64,000 bases of DNA from Lentisphaeria bacterium (GTDB lineage Bacteria; Verrucomicrobiota; Lentisphaeria; Victivallales; UBA1829): assembly GCA_003526375.1 (NCBI GenBank), contig DPDG01000027.1, positions 1-64,000 of the forward strand, read 5' to 3'. The position numbers were made by a program, and so were the translations under genes. This document shows, one piece after another, positions 17,249 to 25,846 of the stretch. Positions within the stretch are counted from its first letter, which is position 1. Each line of letters opens with the position of its first letter. Under the pieces are notes generated by a model that was not told the origin of the DNA, searched no databases, and saw nothing but the letters and a program-made list of their open reading frames with translations.

Positions 17249-18094
17249 TCAGCCGAGTTTTTCAAGTAAAAATTTCTGTGCCAGCCGGATGTCACCCGCC
17301 GGATCATCGCCGCATTCACGCTCAATGGTCAGGAATCCGTCATAACCGATCTTCTTCAGTGCGGCGAGATAACCGTCCCAGGGGACCTGCCCCTGCCCGA
17401 GCGGAACCTCTTTGTATCTTGCGGGTTCGACTCCGAGGTCGCGCTTTGTCCCATCGGGATTGACCATGCCGTATGCCGCCGCGGCGGAACCGGGAAACAG
17501 ATTGATGCCGTCTTTTGCATGAGTATGCACGATATATCTGCCGAGCACTTCGACCGCATGTACGGGATCGACGCAGGAAACCATGCGGAGGTTTGCCGGA
17601 TCAAGATTGACTCCGAGTCCTTTGGAGTTGACCTCCTCAATGAATGTTTTCAGCGTCTCCGGTTTTTCCGGCCCGGTTTCGATTGCGAATGTGACATCCC
17701 TGTCTGCGGCATAGTTCGCGGCATGGCGGATGGATTCGAGCATCAGCGGATAAACCGGATCGTTTCTGTCTTCGGGAACCACCCCGATATGAGTTGTAAT
17801 GACATGTGTCTCAAGACGTCCTGCAAGATCCACGACACGGCAGAGGAATTCTGCGCGCTTCATGTTCTCCCCCTGCGTCTGGAACGCATGCCCGCCGATG
17901 TCTCCGCAGATTGCGGAAATCGTCAGCCCGTCCATTTTACAACGCGCCTTGATTTCCTCGATCTTTTCATCGGGACAGGCAAGAAATTCCATATTCACGC
18001 CGATCTGGACACCTTGAAGACCCATCTGCCGGTACGCATCGAACGTTTCCAGCAGGGGCAGTCTCAACGAACTCGCAAGAGCTCCGATCTTCAT
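17249..18094 (-). CDS. Sugar phosphate isomerase/epimerase, xylose-isomerase-like TIM barrel
   Basis: 281 residues from ATG 18094 with AAGGAG 8 bp upstream; in-frame extension to 18136 lacks a ribosome site. The AP-endonuclease-2/IolE-type TIM barrel shows THIGVVPED, AIETGPEKPETLKTFIEEV, NLDPANL and VHTHAKDG, which supply the usual metal ligands (Glu, Asp, His). No signal peptide. It is paired with the downstream Gfo/Idh/MocA oxidoreductase, a very common catabolic pairing for inositols and keto-sugars. Confidence 0.9.
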   Translation of the reverse strand: MKIGALASSLRLPLLETFDAYRQMGLQGVQIGVNMEFLACPDEKIEEIKARCKMDGLTISAICGDIGGHAFQTQGENMKRAEFLCRVVDLAGRLETHVITTHIGVVPEDRNDPVYPLMLESIRHAANYAADRDVTFAIETGPEKPETLKTFIEEVNSKGLGVNLDPANLRMVSCVDPVHAVEVLGRYIVHTHAKDGINLFPGSAAAAYGMVNPDGTKRDLGVEPARYKEVPLGQGQVPWDGYLAALKKIGYDGFLTIERECGDDPAGDIRLAQKFLLEKLG

Positions 18095-18242
18095 ACTGAT
18101 ACTCCTTGTTAATTTCGGTTTTGATGAAGAAATCAATTTGCTTGCATATTATAATCTTACACGGAAATTTCATTTTTGAATGGATAAAAACCGCATTCCG
18201 CATGTCAAAAAGAGAGATTTCAAGGAAAAGAGCGTCCGGCTC

Positions 18243-21107
18243 TTATTCCTGCCACTTGTAGGAGTCCAGTTTACCCTGGATACGGCGTTCGAGAATCCAT
18301 GAGATCGGAGTCAGGACGGTGGAAAGCGTCTCAAACGGCAGAGTGCCTTTCAGGAGTTCCGCACGGACACGGAAATCGAACTCGTTCGTATTCCAGTGAT
18401 AGACACCGTTCGCATTGAGCGCAACTACGCTGCCGTCGGATTTGAGGCTTGTCGTGGCAAGTTCATCGCCGCGCAGCTTGAATTCGCCGTTGACTTCCGT
18501 AATGCTGCCCAGGTTGTTTGTGTTCCACGCCTTGCCGAGGATTTTCAGCAGCTCCCCCAGAACCGGAACTGACCAGAGGTCCGATCCTTTTATCTGCAAA
18601 TCGCCGGCGCCGTCCATCTGCAGAAGATCCTCTGCATTATAGTATAATCCGGCGTTCATGGCTGCGGAAACCGATGCGTTCGTCCGCGAGGCATTGGGCA
18701 TGTCGATGTGGAATTCCCGAAGCACGGAGGAGAGGAGCGCACCTTTCAGTTTGGCATCGATCTGTCCCCTTTTCGTATTGAAATCAAACTCATAGTCCAT
18801 GCCGATTCTGCCGTTGCAGACAGCCGCCGAGGCGTTTTTGATGAAAAGTCTATTGTTTTCATACCGGACCCCCGTATCCACATCCGTAATCCGGATGCCG
18901 TTCCAGAAACAGGTTCCGTTATTGATCTCCGCCGTGAAGCGGGTGTTCATCTCGTTTTTATAATCGATCAGTCCGGATGCCGTGACTTTCATTCTCTGCG
19001 GGAAGTCGATGAATTCGCTCCGCCATTCAGGATAGAGGCAGCGCATGATGTCATTGCCGGACATGGTACTGTCGATCGAAAAGTTCAGGATGCCTTTCGG
19101 AGAGATGAATTCCTGCGCAAGGTCTTCCTCTTCGCCGGATGACGCCCCCCGGTAGGAAACCGTCAGGAGCGATTGTCCGTCCCTTGTCTGAAGAATCGCG
19201 CCGGGAAGGACCAGAAGTTTGTTGGAGTCGATCAGAAAGCGGGTGGCTCCATAATTGAAGTGGATATCGCGGTATTCAAAATCGGTCATGACCAGAGATC
19301 CGGTTATGAAATATGCCGGGTTTTTCCCGTAACTGATGCTGATGTCGGCATTGGTTTCCATCAGATTGCCTTTCGCGGGCCATTTGATATCGGCGGTCAG
19401 GCTCTCGATGAAGGATTTGTGCTGGGGATCAAGCATTTTGATTGTCTTGCCGGGAGAACCGCGGCATATGACGGATGCCGTGATCAGCCGGTCTTTCAGG
19501 AGGCACTTCATATTGCCGGAAATACTGAGGCTGTCGTCGATCTTCGCCTCAATATTGTTGACTGCAAGCGTATTCGGAGTGAATGCCAGTTCCGCCACGG
19601 TCTGATTGACCTCCAGCCCGTGGCAGATCACGGTAGGCAGAGTCAGCCTGATTTTCCCCTCGAATTCAGAACTTTTCCAATTATGCGAAGTAATCTCGCC
19701 GGTAAAATGCAGACGCTCCTGCCTGTTTTTGAATTTTATGCTGCCGTAAATGAACTCCGCCGCACTCTCCGAAAGGAAGTTGCGCAAGGCATGCGGCGGC
19801 GTTTTACCTTCGACAACCGCTTTGAAAGTGTTTCCGGTGATCGTATAGGTTGACCGGATCTCGTTGCCTCCCGGATCATCGCTGACGATCCTGCCGGAAA
19901 TCAGGTCATCGCCGATATCGACGGTTGTGGATACGTTTTTAAGCCTCACTCCATTGAAAGTCATCACCGGAATACGGAGTTCGACTGTGCCGGAGTAACT
20001 GCCGGTCAGGATGGAAAGATGATGAAGCGTGCCGTTGAACGCAATCAGCTTCGCTTCGGAAAGTCTGAGCTTGTCCGCCAGCGTTTCACGGGCTGCCTCA
20101 TCGACGAACAGAAGCATTTTTTCGGGAGAACAGCTTCCGGAAAACGTGCCGCTGATACTGCTCATGCTGCTGTCATACCGTCCCTGCGACAAAATGTATT
20201 CCCCGTCGCCCAGCTCCAGCCGCAGGTCCTGAAACTGGAGAATTCCGTTTTCCAGGAGAAGTTTTTCATGAATCGCCCCGATCTTCAGGTAGCCATACTG
20301 GACATCGGGGAAAAAAAGCGAAGCCTCCGCGCGCGTTTTATTGAAGTCTTTCGCATCAAGGGAGAGGAACGCATTGATTTTCGGAACTCCTTCAAAATTG
20401 CGCTCGCTGAGTTTATCAAGGGAGCGGATGATGTATTTTCGCATGGAAAGCGGAATATTTTCCATCAGCCGGCGGTACCAGTTGAGAGAGCGCGGCGATA
20501 ACGTTTTTTCAGATTCTTTCTCCATGAGTTTGTCATGAAGCAGCTCACTTCCCCGCGCACCGGCAAGATGCAGGAGATTGTCCAGGGTGCCGGAAACGGA
20601 GAACTCGAAATTCCGGATTTTTCCTTTGGCTTTATGCAGAACGATCATGCCCGGATCGCCGCCGATGTCGGCATTCAGGGCTGTAAAGGAAAGGAGATCC
20701 GCCTCCCCCTCTTTTCCGAATTCGGGCAGCAGAGGCAGATTCAGCCGCCCGTCTCCGATCTTCACACGCATCGGCAGGAGCGCGCCCTCGAAAATGCGCC
20801 ACGGAGAAACGGCAAGCTGAAGTCTTTTCGCATGAAGCGACGGATATTCATAGCTGTTTTTCCCTTTTATATCAATATTTTCGAATACGATTCCCTTCAG
20901 AATTCCCGCCTTGCAGGAAGATGCGCAAAATTCCACGCCGTATTGTTTCAGGCGGTTTGAGAGCCCGGTCATGACACAGACAGGGACGCCATAGTATTCC
21001 AGCCAGATATTAAACGCGAGAAGCAGACCCGCAAAAAGAATCACCGCCAGTGAAAAAAGCAGGTAAACAGGAAAAAAGCGTCTGATTTTTTTGCTGAAAA
21101 TCCTCAT
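18243..21107 (-). CDS. Large AsmA/DUF3971-like inner-membrane-anchored protein
   Basis: 954 residues. It has one N-terminal membrane helix (~11-32) after a basic start (MRIFSKKIRRFF), then a long beta-rich periplasmic region of repeated strands (for example TADIKWPAKGNLMETNADISIS). The C-terminal module (DLQIKGSDLWSVPVLGELLKILGKAWNTNNLGSITEVNGEFKLRGDELATTSLKSDG) is the AsmA-like C-terminal domain. Family members are thought to bridge the envelope and move lipids between membranes. It stands alone with its own promoter. The exact role here is inferred. Confidence 0.8.
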   Translation of the reverse strand: MRIFSKKIRRFFPVYLLFSLAVILFAGLLLAFNIWLEYYGVPVCVMTGLSNRLKQYGVEFCASSCKAGILKGIVFENIDIKGKNSYEYPSLHAKRLQLAVSPWRIFEGALLPMRVKIGDGRLNLPLLPEFGKEGEADLLSFTALNADIGGDPGMIVLHKAKGKIRNFEFSVSGTLDNLLHLAGARGSELLHDKLMEKESEKTLSPRSLNWYRRLMENIPLSMRKYIIRSLDKLSERNFEGVPKINAFLSLDAKDFNKTRAEASLFFPDVQYGYLKIGAIHEKLLLENGILQFQDLRLELGDGEYILSQGRYDSSMSSISGTFSGSCSPEKMLLFVDEAARETLADKLRLSEAKLIAFNGTLHHLSILTGSYSGTVELRIPVMTFNGVRLKNVSTTVDIGDDLISGRIVSDDPGGNEIRSTYTITGNTFKAVVEGKTPPHALRNFLSESAAEFIYGSIKFKNRQERLHFTGEITSHNWKSSEFEGKIRLTLPTVICHGLEVNQTVAELAFTPNTLAVNNIEAKIDDSLSISGNMKCLLKDRLITASVICRGSPGKTIKMLDPQHKSFIESLTADIKWPAKGNLMETNADISISYGKNPAYFITGSLVMTDFEYRDIHFNYGATRFLIDSNKLLVLPGAILQTRDGQSLLTVSYRGASSGEEEDLAQEFISPKGILNFSIDSTMSGNDIMRCLYPEWRSEFIDFPQRMKVTASGLIDYKNEMNTRFTAEINNGTCFWNGIRITDVDTGVRYENNRLFIKNASAAVCNGRIGMDYEFDFNTKRGQIDAKLKGALLSSVLREFHIDMPNASRTNASVSAAMNAGLYYNAEDLLQMDGAGDLQIKGSDLWSVPVLGELLKILGKAWNTNNLGSITEVNGEFKLRGDELATTSLKSDGSVVALNANGVYHWNTNEFDFRVRAELLKGTLPFETLSTVLTPISWILERRIQGKLDSYKWQE

Positions 21108-21140
21108 AAGGTCCGTTCTGTTGATTTTTCGTGAACAGAT

Positions 21141-21169
21141 AATGTAATCCGTTTTTTCCGTAAAATCAA
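21141..21169 (-). promoter_or_regulatory. Promoter of the AsmA-like gene
   Basis: TTGATT (21169-21164), 17-bp spacer, TACATT (21146-21141) on the minus strand, about 35 bp before the ATG at 21107. It overlaps the end of the transglutaminase gene (stop at 21166). Confidence 0.5.
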
Positions 21170-23364
21170 CGTTTCGGAAGATTTTTCAGAAGGAGTTTGC
21201 CGCGCGCGGCAAAACTGCGGACCCGGCCAGGTTCCGGAGGCTGTTCGCGGTAACGCATGGCTTCATATTCGGCAATATATTCACGGATTTCCCGCGGAGC
21301 ATCCGCATAAAAACTCTGAAGCGTCTGTTCTTTCGGGCGTTTCTTATGGAACTGCGCCGCGTATTTCCGCTCGAAAGAAACAAATGCGGCGGAAAGAAGA
21401 CGCACTTCCCAGTTCAGGCGTTTTCTGTGCCGTTTCCGGTTCCTCCGGCTGAAATAACGGTAAAGCAGTACGGCGGCGGAAAAAAGGAGAACCGCCAGGA
21501 CGGCGGGATGCCGCAGAAGACGTGGCAGAAAACCTGAAACCGCCTCGATAACCGTCAGGACCGCATCCGCGAAATATCCTCTGCGGACATCCGCAAACGC
21601 CTGCTGGAAAGTCTGTTTCAGCAGGTCCAGAACCGAAGAAAAGGTTCCCTGTTTCCGGGTGTTCCGCGCAGACGGCAGGTCGCCGGACGGCGGAGTAGCC
21701 TCCACCAGAACCCAGCGTTTTTCATCGGCAAGGTAAACTTCTCCCCATGCATGGACATTGGAGGCGCGGGCAATATAGTACTGCGAATACGGATGGCGCT
21801 CCTCGCAGATCAGTCCCGTGACATAGCGTGCAGGCAGTCCCATGCTCCGCAGCAGAAGGACGGCGGAGGTTGCGAAAAGTTCACAGTGCCCCTTGCGTTC
21901 TTCCGTGAGAAAATGCACAACAGGATCGGTCCCATCCCCCGACGGCTGAAAATCCAGTGAATAACGGTAACGGGAAAGGCCGTCGATGACCGCCGCAAGC
22001 TTATCACGGTCTCTCCTGATCCTTTTCCCTGCCTGAATCTTCCGGGCAAACTGCTCCAGCACCGGCCTGAGCCTGCGCGGAACTTCGGTCAGCTCCTGCG
22101 CCGGCGCCTTATCCGGAACGGGCGCGGGATAAGCAGCCTGCGGGTCATAGCCTGTGACGAAGAACGTGCATCCGCCGTCATTTTTCCACAGTTTAAGCGA
22201 AAAAATGCCGTGATTGGTGATTTCCGCATCGTCGGCGACAGCATCAAGGCGGTATGTATTGCCGGGGACAGGAACAACGCCGCGGGTGACAAGTCCGTCG
22301 AAATAAAGTTCGACGCGGCGGACCGGTTCCGGCGGAAGCTCGCGCGGATCATCCGGGACTGCTTTCGGGGCATCGGGAAAATCCTGCACCGTGAACGTAT
22401 TTTCGGAAAGAATCGTGGCGCGGCGGGTAGACTGGAGAGGTGTTCTGGACGCATTGGAAAGCCATTCCCCTTTCCGGTACTTCGTATAGACCCCGCCCCG
22501 GAGATAACCGGGAGGAGCTTCCGCCTTTGCCCGGATCAGCACCTTGTCCGGGTTCTTGAGCAGACTTGCCTGCATCGTGGCATTCAGATTGACCGAATTC
22601 GAAAGAATCATCATATCGCCGCCGCGCATCTGCCGGCTCATGCCGACCCGCAGAAAATAGAACTCCAGATTCCGGAAAAACGAAGCGTGAGTATAATAAA
22701 ATTTCGATACGGAAAATGCAAACAGGGGAATCAGCGCAATACAGAGGAAACGGATCAGGAAACGGGTCGCGGAGGCACTCTTGTGCGCCTTTGCCGGATA
22801 GATGCTTTTTGTCGTCGTATAAAAGTAGAACGGGAGCGCCAACGCCTGAATGACGACGGTCACGGCATAGGTTGTCCGGTAATTGCGGAGCGGAACATCA
22901 AGGAAAGAGAGAATGTTGTTCGTCAGGTCCGCCGAATTGAAAATGTCGCCGCAGATCAGAATTGCCGCCAGAGCGAATGCCGCCGTAAGCCCCGTCCGGT
23001 GAGGATTCGGCGGAAAGAAACAGCTCAAAGCCGCAGAGTAAAGAAGCATCGGGACCGCAAGGCTGGAACGGAGCATCAGGTCGAACAGCCCGAATCTCGC
23101 GTCATCCACCGTGACCACCATATCCGGAACCACCGTCAGGACCAGCGCCGCCGTGACACAGTAAATAATCGGGCGGTCGCTGTAAGGCAGATAGCTTCTC
23201 TTGAAGAGGCAGATCAGCAGGATTGCCGTCGTGATCAGGATGATGTGCGGCATATCCGTTTTCATGGAGTACAGGAACGCCGGGGGCAGGATCAGCAGCG
23301 CGTTCAACAGAAACGCGCGGAAATCAATCCCCTTCTGAAACGGATCAGCCGGAGCCTGCCTCAC
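21166..23364 (-). CDS. TgpA-like membrane transglutaminase (DUF3488 / transglutaminase core)
   Basis: 732 residues. Residues 1-230 contain about six membrane helices. A periplasmic transglutaminase domain follows, with the catalytic Cys in GHCELFATSAVLLLRSMGLPAR (~residue 505) and His in NVHAWGEVYL. A further membrane helix at ~615-635 (LLRHPAVLAVLLFSAAVLLY) precedes a cytoplasmic DUF4129-like tail. The start overlaps the DUF58 gene by 4 bp. The MoxR-DUF58-TgpA set is a conserved chaperone/processing module of unknown client. Confidence 0.9.
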   Translation of the reverse strand: MRQAPADPFQKGIDFRAFLLNALLILPPAFLYSMKTDMPHIILITTAILLICLFKRSYLPYSDRPIIYCVTAALVLTVVPDMVVTVDDARFGLFDLMLRSSLAVPMLLYSAALSCFFPPNPHRTGLTAAFALAAILICGDIFNSADLTNNILSFLDVPLRNYRTTYAVTVVIQALALPFYFYTTTKSIYPAKAHKSASATRFLIRFLCIALIPLFAFSVSKFYYTHASFFRNLEFYFLRVGMSRQMRGGDMMILSNSVNLNATMQASLLKNPDKVLIRAKAEAPPGYLRGGVYTKYRKGEWLSNASRTPLQSTRRATILSENTFTVQDFPDAPKAVPDDPRELPPEPVRRVELYFDGLVTRGVVPVPGNTYRLDAVADDAEITNHGIFSLKLWKNDGGCTFFVTGYDPQAAYPAPVPDKAPAQELTEVPRRLRPVLEQFARKIQAGKRIRRDRDKLAAVIDGLSRYRYSLDFQPSGDGTDPVVHFLTEERKGHCELFATSAVLLLRSMGLPARYVTGLICEERHPYSQYYIARASNVHAWGEVYLADEKRWVLVEATPPSGDLPSARNTRKQGTFSSVLDLLKQTFQQAFADVRRGYFADAVLTVIEAVSGFLPRLLRHPAVLAVLLFSAAVLLYRYFSRRNRKRHRKRLNWEVRLLSAAFVSFERKYAAQFHKKRPKEQTLQSFYADAPREIREYIAEYEAMRYREQPPEPGRVRSFAARGKLLLKNLPKR

Positions 23365-24722
23365 AGTTCACCTGCCTTTCCGTTCAGAATATCATCCGCA
23401 CGGATCGTCTCCACCCATGCCGGACCGCCCTTTGACGTAATGAGAAACACCCGAACCGGCGCCCCCGTATTGACAAGCGATTTATAAAGTTTTTCCGATT
23501 CGGGGTCAATGCTCAGGAGAATCAGGTAGACTGCGCCGGAGGAAGCGATTCCATTGATCTCCCCCGGTGTGATCCTGCTGAAACGACTGATTCCCGTCGT
23601 CGGTTTCAACGAAGCAAGAAGGTCCAGAAACGCTTCCTGCGTCATATGGTTGCGTCCGGTGCGGAAGTGGTGAATCTCCGAACCTGCTGCAAAAATATCC
23701 ACAACAAAATCATTTTCGGAAAGAGACGTGGCAATGGATGCCGTCAGAGAAACCGCCGCCTCAAACAGAGTGTCGTCGAACCGTCCGCCGAGCGGCTTCA
23801 ACTGAATCAGTTTTTTCAGCATGGAAAGAACCGGCTCCCTGCCCGCCGCCAGAGAATTATCCATGACCAGCGCCGCCCGCGACAGCTTCTCCTCCTGAAA
23901 CTCCTTGACGACAAACTGTGCGTGTTTCGCGCTCGCGACCCAGTGAATCTTCCGGGGATCATCTCCGGTCCGGTATTCACGGCACCCGTAGAAATCCATG
24001 CTTTCCCCTTCCGCCGATACCGTGTTGACGCTTTCATTGTTTTTCGCCGAACCGTCCGGCAGCCTGAGCGAACGCAGTTGAGTATATGCCGGATGGCAGA
24101 TGATCTGCTGAACCTGACCGGCAGTCCGGCTCAATTTGAACAACTGGAACGGAAAACCCGTTTCAATCAGCGGGCAGGGCAGCTTGTAGACGCCTCGCTT
24201 GAGTATTTTGAACCTGCGCGGGAAAGTCCCCTCCTGTTTCGGCATGAGCGTCATGCGGCTGACCGCCTGATCCATGCACTTGAAATTTCTCATGGAAAGC
24301 GAAGAATCCGCGGTAAGGTCGAAACACGGAAGAAAAGAGCGGTTGAACAGAGTATAAAATATCCGGAACTCCGAACCGCAGGAAACACGGGAGGGAACTT
24401 TGCGCGCAATCCGGATGCGCGGGAAAAAAAGAAGCCCTGTGATCAGGTTGAAGAAAATGACGCCGGACAATACGAAAAACAGAACGACGGCGGGGCTGCG
24501 CGTCAGAATCATCGAGTAGAACGATACGGCAAGATAAACTGCCCCGAACATGCGTCCCTGCGGCGTCAGGAAACGATCCAGCAGCGCATAAATCCAGAGA
24601 AACAGCATGAGGGAGGAGGAGACGTACCGTCCTTTTTTTCCGGCGGACGGCACGGAAAACCAGCGGGGTCCGTTGAGAAACCCTTCCCAGAAACGTCTGC
24701 ATCTGTCGGCAAATTTCCGCAT
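23361..24722 (-). CDS. DUF58 protein with vWA-like fold
   Basis: 453 residues with two N-terminal membrane helices (~35-110). The C-terminal half holds the DUF58 signature YRTGDDPRKIHWVASAKHAQFVVKEFQEE and a degenerate von Willebrand A-like fold (AALVMDNSLA). It is the middle gene of moxR-DUF58-tgpA: 2 bp after moxR and overlapping the transglutaminase start by 4 bp. In characterised systems DUF58 proteins are partners of MoxR ATPases; the client here is unknown. Confidence 0.9.
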   Translation of the reverse strand: MRKFADRCRRFWEGFLNGPRWFSVPSAGKKGRYVSSSLMLFLWIYALLDRFLTPQGRMFGAVYLAVSFYSMILTRSPAVVLFFVLSGVIFFNLITGLLFFPRIRIARKVPSRVSCGSEFRIFYTLFNRSFLPCFDLTADSSLSMRNFKCMDQAVSRMTLMPKQEGTFPRRFKILKRGVYKLPCPLIETGFPFQLFKLSRTAGQVQQIICHPAYTQLRSLRLPDGSAKNNESVNTVSAEGESMDFYGCREYRTGDDPRKIHWVASAKHAQFVVKEFQEEKLSRAALVMDNSLAAGREPVLSMLKKLIQLKPLGGRFDDTLFEAAVSLTASIATSLSENDFVVDIFAAGSEIHHFRTGRNHMTQEAFLDLLASLKPTTGISRFSRITPGEINGIASSGAVYLILLSIDPESEKLYKSLVNTGAPVRVFLITSKGGPAWVETIRADDILNGKAGEL

Positions 24723-24724
24723 CT

Positions 24725-25666
24725 TTATACCGGAATTCTGATTTTCTTTACGATCTCTTCCAGCACCATCGCCGGAGTAATGCCGGCATGTTTGCTCTCA
24801 AGCGTCATCACAAGACGATGTGCCAGAAGCGGCTGAATCAAAGCGAGAATATCGTCCGGTTTGACAAACATCCGGCTGTCGAGCCATGCCATGGACTGCG
24901 CACATCGTGAAAGCATCAGAAGCGCACGCGGGCTGGCGCCGAGCCGGATCTCGTTGCTTTCACGCGTCGCGCGGATGACCTGCATCATGTAGTCGGCAAG
25001 GGAGTCTTCGATTTCAACCATCCTGACCTCTTCCTGAATGCGCCGGATCTCATCGCAGTCCAGAACCGGCTGAAGCGCTTCAAGGGGATCGTTCCCCCGG
25101 CGGTCCTTGAGTATCTGAAGTTCGGATTCCTCATCGGGATAACCGAGCGAAAGCCGTATGGCAAAACGGTCGAGCTGCGCCTCCGGCAGTGGATAGGTTC
25201 CATAGTATTCGATCGGATTCTGCGTTGCAATCACGAGAAAAGGTTTGATGAGCTTCAGCTCCTTGCCTTCGATGGAAACCTGCCGTTCGTTCATCGCTTC
25301 GAGCAATGCAGACTGTGTGCGGGGAGACGCCCGGTTGATCTCATCCGCCAGAAGCAGATTCGTGAAAACAGGTCCCTGACGGAAAAAGAAAGTCCCTTCT
25401 TTCGGGGAATAGATGGAGGAACCCAGAATATCCGCGGGAAGCAGGTCCGGCGTAAATTGAATCCTGCTGAAATCCGCCGTTACGGAAAGCGCAAGCGCCT
25501 TTGCCAGCGTCGTCTTTCCAGTCCCCGGAACATCCTCCATCAGAACGTGCCCCTCCGCAAAAAGCGCGGCGAACAGCAGTTGCAGAACCTGTTCCTTTCC
25601 CCGTATCACACGGTTCAACTGTTTCTTTGCCTCCTGAACCTTATCGTAAAGCACTCTGTCCGGCAT
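24725..25666 (-). CDS. MoxR-family AAA+ ATPase
   Basis: 313 residues from ATG 25666, with AGGGAG 8 bp upstream; a GTG three codons earlier is less likely. Walker A is DVPGTGKTTLAKAL (~residue 45), Walker B is LLLADEINRASPRTQSALLEAM, and sensor 1 is VIATQNPIEYYGTYPLPEAQLDRF, all diagnostic of MoxR. It is a cytoplasmic chaperone-like ATPase and the first gene of the DUF58-transglutaminase operon. Confidence 0.95.
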   Translation of the reverse strand: MPDRVLYDKVQEAKKQLNRVIRGKEQVLQLLFAALFAEGHVLMEDVPGTGKTTLAKALALSVTADFSRIQFTPDLLPADILGSSIYSPKEGTFFFRQGPVFTNLLLADEINRASPRTQSALLEAMNERQVSIEGKELKLIKPFLVIATQNPIEYYGTYPLPEAQLDRFAIRLSLGYPDEESELQILKDRRGNDPLEALQPVLDCDEIRRIQEEVRMVEIEDSLADYMMQVIRATRESNEIRLGASPRALLMLSRCAQSMAWLDSRMFVKPDDILALIQPLLAHRLVMTLESKHAGITPAMVLEEIVKKIRIPV

Positions 25667-25700
25667 GAATTCCACTCCCTTTTATCAGTTGTTTTTTCCC

Positions 25701-25728
25701 AATATATCCCCTTTGTTTTCCGATTCAA
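25701..25728 (-). promoter_or_regulatory. Promoter of the moxR operon
   Basis: TTGAAT (25728-25723), 16-bp spacer, TATATT (25706-25701) on the minus strand. Confidence 0.55.
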
Positions 25729-25846
25729 TACTGATAAAGGATTTTTATCCGCCGTTTTCAACAAAACACTTCCAATTGCAGGAAACAAGAGGAAGCTCAC
25801 GGAATGAGGCTCCCTCTCCTCCAGAAACAGGATAGAAACATGTGGG